Source: Furcasterigmium furcatum
Taxonomy: Eukaryota; Ascomycota; Sordariomycetes; Glomerellales; Plectosphaerellaceae
Direction of reading: 5' to 3'
Length of the DNA: 64,000 nt
Assembly: GCA_001599815.1 (NCBI GenBank)
Contig: BCIA01000004.1
Location: 2,136,047 to 2,200,046 of the forward strand
Part shown: positions 54,560 through 64,000 of the stretch, one piece after another
Numbering within the stretch: position 1 is the first letter of the stretch
Layout: every line of letters starts with the position of its first letter
The notes under the pieces: generated by a model
The model's input: only the letters and a program-made list of their open reading frames with translations
Told to the model about the DNA's origin: nothing
Databases searched by the model: none
Position numbers and translations under genes: made by a program

Positions 54560-56607
54560 ATGGCCGCCACGACCGAGAAGCCCGAGGTCATGGGCACTGA
54601 CCGCATCGAGGACGACGATGACCCTCAGAAGCAGACCCCGGGTCCTGTGCTCAAGTCGGAGCTTGACCAACTGGGTGTGATGGCTACGGCGTGGAGATTC
54701 AAGAAGGTCCGTTGCCACAACTCGACTCGCGCCGAGTTCCTCGCTAACATTGGATTTTCAGGCCATCCTCGTATGCAACTTGCTCTGCATTGCCGCCGCC
54801 GCCGATGGTTATCAGATTGTCCTGAGTGGTATGTAACAAGTCTATTCCACGGCCGTCAACTGGTCCTAAATACCGATAGGCAACGTCATCGCAAACATCG
54901 GTTTCATCCAACATGTCGGCTTCCAGAACAGCGAGGGAAACTACTATCTGAACGCCAACTACACGGCACTTTGGGGAGCAATGCAATCACTGGGCCAGCT
55001 CATCGGTATGGTCCTGCTGAACCCGGTCTCTGACAGGATCGGCCGCAAGGTGACCCTCTACGTCCTTTGGGTTGTGCTACTTGCCGTGAGTTCCCCCCAA
55101 GATGCAACGCACTGTCGAACGTTGTTCCTCTACTGACACCACTTAAGTCTTTGCTTCTAGAGACGCTCGTCAGGGACTGGAAAGACTGGACGGGCGCGCG
55201 AATTCTCGGCGGCATTGGCATCGGCGCAATCCAGGCAACGCTCCCTGTCTACGTTACCGAATGGTCGCCCTCTAATATTCGTGGTGCCCTCGTCCTGACC
55301 TACGGCTTCTGGAACAGCTTCGGCAAATTCCTGCCTCCCATGGTTCTCATGCTGGTCGAGGAGGTCGACCCCATGAACTTCAAGGTCCCCATCCTGACTC
55401 AATGGGGCTTTCTGGGCATCATGCTTCCCATCTTCATCTGGCTCCCGGAGACTCCAGGTGTGTTTGTCCTGAAAGAATTGACCGTCTGAGGGCTAACCTG
55501 TTTTCTTTTACAGCATACTTCGCCGCCCGCGGCCAAGATGAGAAGGGCTTGGCTACTCTCCGTCGCGTCAACGGCAATGTTCCAGGATACAATGTCGAGG
55601 AAGAGTACGCCATCATCAAGCACACCGTGGTGGTGGAGCAGGGAGAAGCGCGAGAGAACGAGGCGCACTCCTTCAAGCAGCTCCTGCGATCATATGCCGA
55701 ATGCTTCAACCGCGAGAACGCCCGACGAACCCTCGGCTCGGCCATCCCCATTTGCGCGCAGCAGCTGACTGGTCTCTCGTTCCTCAACAACTACGCCAGT
55801 CTCTTCTTCAGGCAGATCGGCTTCAGCAACGCGTTCCTGGTGACGACCATTATGAGTACGTATTTCGCTACCAGTAGACGCCCCGGCCATCCCTGTTTCT
55901 GACTCAAATGCAGCCGCCATCTCTCTCTTCACGGCGACGTGTCTGATCCTGGCGACGGACCATTTCGGTCGGCGGCCTGTGGCTTTCGTCTCTGCCATCG
56001 GGTGTACGACGGCAATGCTCTTGGTGGGCATCCTGGGACTTCTCGAGAAGACGACGCCGTTGCAGAACTTCCTCATCTTCGTCGCATGCGCCTGGTCTTT
56101 CTTCAGCAATGCCCGTGAGTCATTCCTCCTATTTTGCCCCCAGTGAGCCATTTCGTATCCTGACCCTGTGGCAGTTGGTGGTCTAGGCTGGGCCTTTGTG
56201 GGAGAAGTCGCATCGCAAAAGCTGCGAGCCAGGACCGCAGGTATCGCCGCAGGCGTGTCCGTCCTTTTCGGGTTGACGTTCAACACCACAGTTCCCCTGA
56301 TGCGTGAGTAGATTTCTTGCCAGGACACTGTCTGCCATAATTGGTAAAACTCTCGCTGACACAACCTCTAGTTGACACTGAGGGTGCCAACTGGGCCTAC
56401 CACACTGCATGGCTCTTCTTTGGAGCCGGCATCTTCAGCTGCATCATGACCTGGTTCTTCGCCCCCGAGCCATCCCGCCGTAACCCTGCAGAGCTTGATG
56501 AGCTCTACGCGAAGGGGGTTCCCGCCTGGAAAATGAACAAATACGTCACGGATGTGCAACTGAACTACGAACAGCAGCTCGTAGACGGCCGGGTCAAGGA
56601 GGCCTGA
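54560..56607 (+). CDS. MFS sugar porter (SP family), divergent from the rhamnosidase
   Basis: About 530 aa in eight exons. Exon 1 is 54560-54706 (MAATTEKPEVMGTD...AWRFKK), then 54762 onward (AILVCNLLCIAAAADGYQIVLSG). Introns interrupt after LYVLWVVLLA, after WLPETP, after FLVTTIM, after FFSNA and after TTVPLM; the last exon ends QQLVDGRVKEA at 56607. SP marks: DRIGRKVTLY after TM2, GARILGGIGIGAIQATLPVYVTE, PETPAYFAARGQ after TM6, DHFGRRPVAF after TM8, and PEPSRRNPAELDELYAKGVPAWK in the tail, typical of the alpha-glucoside/maltose-permease-like fungal branch. The acceptor before TLVRDWKDW is uncertain by a few bases. Divergence from GH78 suggests uptake of a rhamnoside or wall sugar (inference). 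Confidence 0.9.
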
Positions 56608-56834
56608 TCTAACACAAGTCTTGAGGTGGTCCGGATAACTCAATGCTGCCGACGGCCGCATCTTCCATACACGGCCCATGTACATTAGAATGGCTAGCTA
56701 ACAATATGAGAACCTCACCATGTTGACTTATGGCCCGTCACTATGAAACACATGTTTGTGAAGTAATCATTCCGTGTCCCGCTCCTATGTAGCTGTCGGG
56801 TCTGGTTTTTGTTATAGCTACCTTGCTCGACATC

Positions 56835-58821
56835 TCACACTAGGTCAATATCTTGAAAGTGATCTTCCACGTGTTCCTTGGCCCAGCTGATCTGCCTGTC
56901 CTCCGATTCCAGTCCATGTATGTCAGCAATACCGACCAGGCGATGCACTTCATCCTGCGACTGCCCCGGCACCAAAGGTTCGAGGTGAAGCACGAAGGGG
57001 AAGCGCCCACCAGCCAACTGCCATACTGAGTCGTGACGACGAATATCACCCTTACACAGACCAAGAAGCCCGCAGGCGGTGCGAAAGAGGACAGCACCGT
57101 CGTAAACGTCCTGAGGCATGCTAGGACCAGGAACTCGCAGCTCATTCCATGTCTCGCGGGGAAGACCACTTGTACTCGGCAGACTGTCTTTGTCTCTGCG
57201 CATGAAATTCAGAGCTGGCGTTAGACGCTCCAGGGCTTCGAGGCAATCGTCGGGAGGCATATCGGGCCGGCTCTCGTCTAATCCTGCGGCGACGGCAGCC
57301 CACTCCGACAGGCAGGCGGCGCGTAGACGGTCGCCGTCAATATCTGTTGTGCCGGCGATGGGCATTCTCGCGTACACCTCATCGACAACGGCGAGATATT
57401 TGCCTCTCAGGAGTAATCGACCAGTGGCGCCTTTTACTGGGACGTCCATCTCGGCACGCCTGGGAAGACCGCCTCGTCTCCCCTGCGTTTTTCTTTTCCA
57501 TTTTTCGAATTCCGTGTTTTCCTTTATCACTGGAAAGTTCATTCGTGCGTCACTGGAAACCACCCGCCGCAGCCTTGGCTGCCAATCCGCGCCGATGGCG
57601 GAAGCGTCACACAGGTCAGGCACCCATGAGGGCAGACCGGTGGATGTGCCGTTGGGACGGACAATTATCTCGAGGGGCCAGAGTGACTTGGTCGAAGAAA
57701 TCAGGCAGCGGGTCGCATCCTCGAGGATATCGGCGGTAGAACTGTTGTAGTCGACCTCGGGCAGGGTAGCCTCCCGGGTGAAGATGGTCTGGAGCAGGCC
57801 GCACATGCCATAGACCTTGTCTCGAGAGTCCGACGCGTCGCTGAGGGCGCTGAGCTGCCACAGCATGGTCAACAGCTCGACGGGATCATTCTCTGCGCAA
57901 CACCCAGTGATCGCGTAGTGTCCCATGAATGAACGGGAATTGAGGCGCGATGCCTCTGGGTGAAGAATCTCCAGGGCACGATTCCTCATCTGAAAGCGGC
58001 GCAGTTCCGGAGGCGCGGATTGAGCAAAGGTCTCCGCGATGAGGAGGAAGTTGTAGAGCGCCCCGGCCGGGCACTCGGCATGGCCGACTTGAAAGACCGC
58101 TGTCGTGGCCAGAAGCAGCTCCTGTATCGTCCAGATGCGCGTGAACCAAACGTTGTTACAGATGCGTCGCACGGCTTCGACCTCTCCCTCCGCTGTTCAT
58201 CAAGGATGTGAGGTTCTGATGGATGCCCAAAGAAGTCGGAGATTACCACTCACTTATGACTTTTGAAAGCCATTTCCTTGCTCGCTGGTCAGGAATTATC
58301 TTATCAGCGGGCAACCCCCTGACCTGGTAGAGCCGGCCGCCAAGTCGGGCCAGCCGTAGGAGATCCTCGTCCTTCGCCACGCCCGGCCCGAGCCAGATGA
58401 TTACTTTCTTCGCAGCGGTGTAGATCTCGCCCATCAACGGAACTTGACAATTCCTTTCCTCGACGGATTGCTGGTCTATGCAGATAGCGTCTATCCAGAG
58501 CACCCGGCGCGTCAACTTGTGGCGAAGGTGCCGCAGCGCGGAGTCGCAATTGGGCGTGATGAGGAGCTTGTGCCCGCTGCAGGTGATCGGGATCGTTCCA
58601 TTCTTGGCGCCCCAGACGTACGAAAGAGCTTCGTAAGTGTTCTTTGGCTCTGGATCTTTGAATTCATCGAGAGATACTTGGTGAAGTCGACACTCGAGCG
58701 GCTTCGTGCTCGAGGGGGATGGGAGAAGCGTCAAGAGCCTGATGAAGCGGGGTCTCGCAAGCGGCTCGTAGTCGTACCTCTGCCCGGGCGCCATGCAATC
58801 GCCCATCGTTGATATCGTCAA
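56835..58821 (-). CDS. Heterokaryon-incompatibility (HET) domain protein
   Basis: Exons 58821-58254 and 58192-56835, 641 aa, phase 1 at the intron. The HET domain (~65-210) shows YEALSYVWG, LWIDAICIDQQ, ERNCQVPLMGEIY, KVIIWLG, and after the intron FTRIWTIQEL. HET domains drive cell death when incompatible hyphae fuse and may act like TIR-type immune domains. C-terminal ~350 residues are unassigned and contain no WD40, NACHT or ankyrin repeats that I can see. The start could be the ATG at 58806 (MGDCMAPGQ) instead of 58821. HET genes are common in variable regions of fungal genomes. Confidence 0.9.
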
Positions 58822-59277
58822 GCTGCAGGAGAATGCGCTTCACAAAGTCATGGCGAGCAAAGTCGAAGCTTTTACGGCACTTTTTCTGCAAAGTCGAGCT
58901 TTGGGCTGCCGCTCAAAAACGCCTCCCTTGACGATCCTTCGATAAACGCTGTGGCTTGGGCCGGGGCTGAAGTGGATGGGCATTCTGTGAGGCTTTCCTG
59001 AACCGCCCAGCCTCAGCCACCACCAAGCACCAGCGCTTCGCGGGACATCGCCCATGGTCAAACAGCATCAGTCTGGAATGTCTGTGTTCAGTTGGCTCTT
59101 GTCGGAGGAGCGCCCAATATTATCGCCTCAGGCAGCTTCTGCGCGACACATGCTCCAGTCAGATTGAGTAGTACCCTTTCGGCACCGGGAAACAGGGTTG
59201 CGCGCCTCACGCCGAGTCAAGCGTCGGTTTTGTTCTGCTTAGCAAACTATGTGAGCTTTTCAGGGGAGCCCCGAGTT

Positions 59278-59301
59278 CTCCGCTCCCCACGGGGAGCGGA
59301 G
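59278..59301. repeat. Perfect inverted repeat, 11-bp arms
   Basis: CTCCGCTCCCC, AC spacer, GGGGAGCGGAG. GC-rich hairpin in non-coding sequence. It could be a protein-binding dyad or simple chance; the CCCC/GGGG cores resemble stress-element halves. Confidence 0.5.
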
Positions 59302-59920
59302 GCGATGGCATGAACAATTCCGGAGGCTTTCACCATGTCCCGGACCAAGGTCATGCTGGATATTCTAAGTTGGGAAAGGATTTGCTGCCGCGTAATAACG
59401 ACCGAAGAGCCATTGACTCGGGAAACAGGACTAGAATGCAAGAGTTCCGTATTCCATGCCGGTATTCGTCATCGCAGTTCTCTAGTCTTCTGAGTTTGTT
59501 GGCAAGGTTTTATGATTTTATCACCCGTCGGGTATATTCTCGCTCAGTCTCTTGGTGACAACTCCCTGGGTTAATGACGATCGTCCCGGCTTGGAACTGG
59601 GTCACGCCGCGACGATCTTTCGCCTGGGACACCTTGGACAAGGGTCTTCCGCCAAACGTGGAGTTTACCCCGACGCCATCCAGCGCCTCCCACGACGCCT
59701 TCATTTAGCCAGTTTGCCCGAGGCCGAAGCAGTTGTTCCGTCACCACTCAGTTACTTGAACCATCATGAGATGCATTCCAATTCGAGGAATATCTCCATC
59801 TCGGGGCCTCTGGGCTGTTTCAGGGAAATCGGTCTCCAGACGTGGATCTCTTTGGCAGCCAAGTGACGGCATCTTGTTTTGTTGTAGGTGGGCAATACGT
59901 GAACCGCCAAGGACGTGAAG

Positions 59921-59930
59921 TTTATAAAAG
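59921..59930 (+). promoter_or_regulatory. Candidate TATA box of the pectin lyase gene
   Basis: TTTATAAAAG about 160 bp upstream of the pectin lyase ATG, followed by a pyrimidine-rich leader. Good match to the TATA consensus. Confidence 0.5.
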
Positions 59931-60088
59931 GGCCTCGAGGTGTTGTCGTCCCGTTTCTGGGATTCGAAATCCAAGTGCTCTACAAGCTTTCGACACTCTG
60001 TATCTCTTCCCCATTCAGCTCGGTTTGTCCTCGGAAACTCGAGGTTTCTGATCAATATATTCGCTTCTCTTACTTTCTTTTCTTCATC

Positions 60089-61428
60089 ATGAGGACTGCT
60101 GTTACCTCATTGCTGGCCGTGGCTGCCGCTATGGCTCCCACTGCGCTGGCACAGGTCTCAGGCGCTCCCTTTGGCTTCGCGAAGGACGCCACCGGAGGTG
60201 GTGATGCGACCCCTGCGGTTCCCTCCGATATCGACGAGTAAGTCATTCGTGGTGTATGAATGGTGTCTAATTCCTATCCTAACGGATTCTTTCCCAGGCT
60301 GACTGAGTGGCTGACCGACGACACTCCCCGTGTGATCCTGCTCGACAAGGAATACAACTTTATCGGGTCAGAAGGCGAGGAGACTGGGCACGCCTGCCGT
60401 GGCATTGAAAGGTGCGGGGCGGATGCCGGCGGACAGGACACCATCAAGGACGAGTGTGACGACAATGAAAGCAGCATCGAGGGGACCTGGGATGTGGCCG
60501 GCCGCAGGGGCATCAGGATCGCAAGCAACAAGTCCCTCGTCGGCGTCGGCGAGGCCGGCGTCCTCCGTGGCAAGGGTATCTCCATCCAAGACGCAACCAA
60601 CATCATCATCCAGAACGTCTTTTTCACCGTAGGACACCCTCTTCCCCGGAAGTGCTTTACTATCAGCACTAACTGATGACTCTACAGGAGATCAACCCGC
60701 AGTACGTCTGGGGTGGCGACGCGCTTGACCTCGACGGGTCTGACCTCGTCTGGATCGACCACTGCAAGTTCAGCCTTACCGGCCGCCAGTTCATCGTCAG
60801 CGGCCGCGAACCCTCCCTCCGCGTGACCATCTCCAGCACCGAATTCGACGGCAGGACTGAGTGGTCTTCCGCGTGCAACGGCCGACACAACTGGGGCGTC
60901 ATGCTCGTGGGCTCCGACGAGCAGTACACCTTCGCCGGCAACTACTTCCACGACATGGCCTCGCGCTCTCCCAAGCTGGGCCAGACCGTCACCGAGGGCG
61001 TCAACCGTCACTTCCTGCACGGCTACAACAACCTCTTCAGGGACATCTCCGGGAATGCTTTCGACATCGACACCAACACGCACATCGTCATTGAGGCCAA
61101 CGTGTTCGAGGGTGTCAACACCCCTCTGACCCCGGTCTCCGTGGAAAGCGGCGCCATCATCTTCAACGTCCCCTCTTCTGGCTCTGAGGGTACCTGCCAG
61201 AGCTACCTCGGCCGCAACTGTTTCCAGAACTCCCTCTCGGACTCTGGGGAGTGGTTCGCCCAGGAGAACACCGCTGCCCTCGAACGCGCCGCCGACTTCA
61301 GCGAATACATCGAGACCCCACTGCCCGCAGATGAGGTGGTCGCCTTTGTCGAGGCAAATGCCGGTATTGGCAAGGTCAGTGTGGCCACGGCGACCAAACG
61401 AGCCCGCAGAAGTGTGCCGAAGGCTTGA
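60089..61428 (+). CDS. Pectin lyase, polysaccharide lyase family 1, secreted
   Basis: Cleaves methyl-esterified homogalacturonan by beta-elimination outside the cell. Exons 60089-60237, 60298-60628 and 60688-61428, 406 aa. Signal peptide of ~21 residues (AVTSLLAVAAAMAPTALA), mature start QVSGAPFGFA as in fungal pectin lyases. Motifs: NKSLVGVGEAGVLRGKG, WGGDALDLDGSDLVWIDHCK, TGRQFIVSG, SACNGRHNWGVMLVGS (aromatic/Arg substrate cleft), GNYFHDMASRSPKLGQ, LHGYNNLF and ANVFEGVNTPLTP. The GRQ and NWGV wording points to pectin lyase and not to the calcium-dependent pectate lyases. The C-terminus is basic (TKRARRSVPKA). TATA box at 59921. Confidence 0.94.
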
Positions 61429-61969
61429 CGTGCACCGAGTTCAATGAATGGTGCTCGCAGTGCCTGTGATTCGGCCCTCCAGTCGCGATGCAATGATGGC
61501 ATATGGGCAGGGTTTGCAGGACGTCCATGGCGGTTCCCTTGAACCACATTCTGTTATCTACGTTGGCAGCGCATTTGTATATACTGTTGCAGTCACAAGG
61601 ACATATTTGTCTTCTTTCGCACGCTTAAATACATCGGGGTTGGCACACCTCGAGAGGTCACCTGTCTTCCATCTTCCTCAGGATGCATCTCTTCCTTGAT
61701 AATATCGGCGGCTTGCGCAACAAGTCGCGAAACGAAACAGCACGCGACAAGGTCCGGGCCCTCGCCGCCCTGCAGTCACTGGCCAATGGCAACGAGTGCT
61801 ATATCTTGACCTCGATAGCGGCTAGCTCGGATCCCGGCACTTGTCCCAGGCAAGACTTTGCGGGGTTGGCGGCTTGTCTTATCTCCAACTGCTCGACGCC
61901 CGTCGCAGGACGGGAACACATTCATCTTCATCCATCCGCATTCGTAACTCATAATCAATCACACCGACT
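61429..61969. other. Intergenic, 541 bp
   Basis: 3' flank of pectin lyase and promoter of the Zn2Cys6 regulator. Short ORFs without motifs. Confidence 0.4.
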
Positions 61970-63563
61970 ATGCCGAGATCTCTCGCGCGGAAGAACGATG
62001 GTACGTGTGGCCTACTTGTACTCACATAATGGCCAGCCTATCGCGGCGGACTGAGTCGTGCATCACGGCCGCCAGGCTCGACGAGAACGTCACTGACTGC
62101 TCTCAGGATGCTACGAGTGCTGCAAAAGGCGGCTGAGGTGCGACAAAACCGAGCCCGAATGCCTCAAATGCCAGAAGAAGGGCATTCAGTGCTCGGGCCA
62201 AGGCTTGCGCTGTCGGTTCAGCAGCCACATGAACCTCCCACCAACGCCATATTCAACGCCGCGAAGCCCTCGCAGCGGCGCGAGGCGATCATCAACCTCT
62301 GCTTCCTCGGCAATCCCGTCTCCGTCGCCAGTTTCGCCTCGAAGCGTGACGACATCCGCGAAGTCCCCCCGGCGACTGTCCGCTTCAATTGATTCTGATG
62401 AGTCGCCCGTCGAGTATGAGTACGCGGCGACATCTCCAGATCCCACCGATTCCGGGGACGTCTTGTCCCTGGTGCGCACACGCCCGATGCCCTTGCGTGC
62501 CGCTCTCGACGAGCCTGTGCCACCTCAAGCGAGGATGCTCTTCGATCACTGTAAGTCCTACGTAGTCTCCCTCAGCCTTTCAATTCTCTGACGCCTCTCA
62601 GTCTGCGAACATGTCGCGCCGATAATGGTCGTTCTCGACTTCGCAGGGAATGGTTATCGCGACATCATCCTCCCGCTGGCAATGCAAGACGACGTCCTCG
62701 CCAGAGCCGTGTCCGTCGTCGCGGCATTTCACCTCGCCCAGAAAGCGCCGCACCTTCAACAAGCAGCCCTGGCAGGACACCACGCCATCGTCGAGAAGCT
62801 GCGGAGAGACTCGCTTCAGTTGCGCCAGGAGCAGCTCTTCACGCCCTACACCTGGGCGACCATCATGGTCCTCCTGGTCGGGGAGACTATCACAGGGGCC
62901 GACAACTACGGGTATCTTCTCGAGATGCTTACCTGCTTGCGACAATCGCCCGAGGCAATAAACGCTCTGCCTCCCGGGCTGCGAGAGTTCTTCGTCCAGC
63001 AAGTCAAAATGTAGGTCACCGTGCAAATAGCCTCGGGCGCTCATTCAGACTGACCGGTTCCCTTTAGGTTCGAGCTGTTCGGCTTCCCACTGTCCGACGA
63101 GGCAAAGGGCCTCGGCATTCTCCAGCGAACCCCGGACCACTACATGGACTTCATATCCTATCCCACCCTCCCGCCAGGCTCCGAGCACCAGGCCAACATG
63201 CAGATCATGCGGGGGGCCATTCGCGACGCATGCACCCTCTACCAACGACGGGCACTCTCCTCCTCGGCGCTTCCAGAGGACTCCATCCCGCAAGTAGAAT
63301 GGCTCCGCCAGCGCGTCCTCCCCCTCGACGCCCACACCCCAGGCGCCCACGCTCTTGTCTGGACCTACTTCGTCGCTGCTGCTGAGAGTGTCCTCCCGGA
63401 GCACCGCGAGTTCTTCTCCTCGCGACTCAGGGAGCTTCACAACTTCACCGGTTTCGGCAGCATCCCCGCGGCCCTGAAGGCTCTGGAGACAATCTGGGCC
63501 ATGCAAGGTGTCAGAAGATGGACCGAGATCATGTCCAAGGATCTCCCGGTGTTGGTCATGTGA
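61970..63563 (+). CDS. Zn2Cys6 (zinc binuclear cluster) transcription factor
   Basis: Nuclear DNA-binding regulator, 459 aa, exons 61970-62000, 62107-62550, 62602-63010 and 63068-63563. The tiny first exon (MPRSLARKND) is spliced at phase 1 into GCYECCKRRLRCDKTEP. Cluster spacing is C-x2-C-x6-C-x6-C-x2-C-x6-C (residues ~12-38). A Ser/Pro-rich linker follows (~50-140). The C-terminal region (FCEHVAPIMVVLDFAGNGYR, LARAVSVVAAFHLAQKAP) is the fungal_TF_2-type (PF11951-like) regulatory domain, not the classical fungal_trans type. It lies between pectin lyase and an amine oxidase; it could control either or neither. Confidence 0.88.
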
Positions 63564-63687
63564 AGTGCTGCGGGTCAAAGCAGCGAGACATTCAATCCAC
63601 GATCTTCGGGTTATCGGGTTTGCTTGGGGCAATTATCACGTCTTTCGAGAGTTCTTCTAACTGTCTGTTCTGCCTGATTCTGCATCT

Positions 63688-64000
63688 TTATGCCAGCTTC
63701 GGCCTCGCGACAACATGCTCCCCGCGCCCAAGATCATTCCGCACCGCCAGGGCTGCGCGAGTTCCCTCCTCGATCGCTCCGTCGATGAAGCTTCGCCACC
63801 CCAGGGCCCAGTCGGAGCTCGCGAAGAAGACGTTGCCCTGACGAGCCCGCATGTCATCCAAGTGCGCCGAGAGGAGGCCTGGCCTGGAAAAGAACCTGGT
63901 CACCAGAGTTAGCGGACTTTATTTGAACATTTCGATGATTTCTCTTACCAGGCACCCTTGGCAAACTCGTCCTTGGACCAGTTGTGGAAGACCTGTGCTT
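63688..64000 (-). CDS. Flavin-containing amine oxidase, 3' end only
   Basis: C-terminal ~85 residues of a monoamine-oxidase-type FAD enzyme; the rest lies beyond the window. Exons 63895-63688 and 64000-63949 (partial). The junction gives AKGAWFFSRPG. Recognised pattern: FHNWSKDEFAKGAW, then GNVFFASSDWALGWRSFIDGAIEEGTRAA, the FAD/substrate-closing segment of this family (usual FAGxDxAxGWxGYxxGAIxSG). Oxidative deamination of amines is likely. The usual Gly in the AG(T/S)D stretch is replaced (FASSD). Confidence 0.78.

Larger units (their letters stand above)
58822..60088. other. Intergenic, 1.27 kb, divergent promoters
   Basis: Between the HET gene (minus) and pectin lyase (plus). Contains a perfect 11-bp hairpin at 59278-59301 and, near the lyase, a TATA box. 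A CCGCCAA (59904-59910) matches the core of the galacturonate-response element CCNCCAA, but both flanking bases differ. No gene supported. Confidence 0.4.

Noticed and set aside
1..64000. Autonomous transposon or virus-derived gene
   Set aside because: I found no reverse transcriptase, integrase, transposase, RNase H or capsid-like motif in any supported reading.

Overview
The window is nuclear DNA of a filamentous ascomycete (Pezizomycotina, probably Sordariomycetes). The evidence is genes on both strands with 0-9 short introns (mostly 50-80 nt, GTRAGT...YAG), HET, Zn2Cys6 and fungal C2H2 regulators, a GAF-type hybrid histidine kinase, and intergenic gaps of 0.3-2 kb. The species cannot be named from the sequence. 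I see no tRNA, rRNA, CRISPR or complete transposon. Coordinates are from hand splicing. Reading-frame phase was checked at most junctions, so exon edges should be right to within a base or two unless marked otherwise.

Layout. 0-5 kb: 3' part of an amidase, an aldehyde dehydrogenase, a zinc-less medium-chain reductase. 5-12 kb: exopolygalacturonase (GH28), sulfatase and a divergent sugar transporter. 12-18 kb: a foldback repeat, a small NTF2-like protein and two adjacent zinc alcohol dehydrogenases. 18-25 kb: two tandem secreted M14 carboxypeptidases flanked by two diverged copies of a ~190 bp repeat, then a second sugar transporter. 25-32 kb: a decayed 2OG-Fe(II) oxygenase-like gene, an Old Yellow Enzyme-type oxidoreductase, a formaldehyde-dehydrogenase-type ADH and an aldehyde dehydrogenase pseudogene. 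32-41 kb: a C2H2/fungal_trans regulator, a third sugar transporter, a carboxymuconolactone-decarboxylase-like enzyme, a second decayed 2OG-like gene and a Dal5/Tna1-type anion permease. 42-46 kb: two convergent metallo-beta-lactamase-fold lactonase-like genes and a beta-hydroxyacid dehydrogenase. 46-58 kb: hybrid histidine kinase, alpha-L-rhamnosidase (GH78), a fourth sugar transporter and a HET protein. 60-64 kb: pectin lyase (PL1), a Zn2Cys6 regulator and the 3' end of a flavin amine oxidase.

Two themes stand out. The first is pectin use: secreted pectin lyase and exopolygalacturonase, an apparently intracellular rhamnosidase, four SP-family sugar porters, and several alcohol/aldehyde oxidoreductases that could serve sugar-acid and aldehyde catabolism. 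The second is small-molecule catabolism or detoxification: carboxymuconolactone decarboxylase, Dal5-type permease, two lactonase-like hydrolases, hydroxyacid dehydrogenase, OYE, amidase and amine oxidase. Gene decay is visible at several points (ALDH pseudogene, two 2OG-like relics, possibly the amidase), so this looks like a fast-evolving accessory region. No wholly new system can be claimed. The most noteworthy items are the paired 2OG-like relics with a shared intron position, the permease-lactonase-dehydrogenase block, the hidden terminal exon of the GH28 gene, and the histidine kinase whose only intron separates kinase from receiver.
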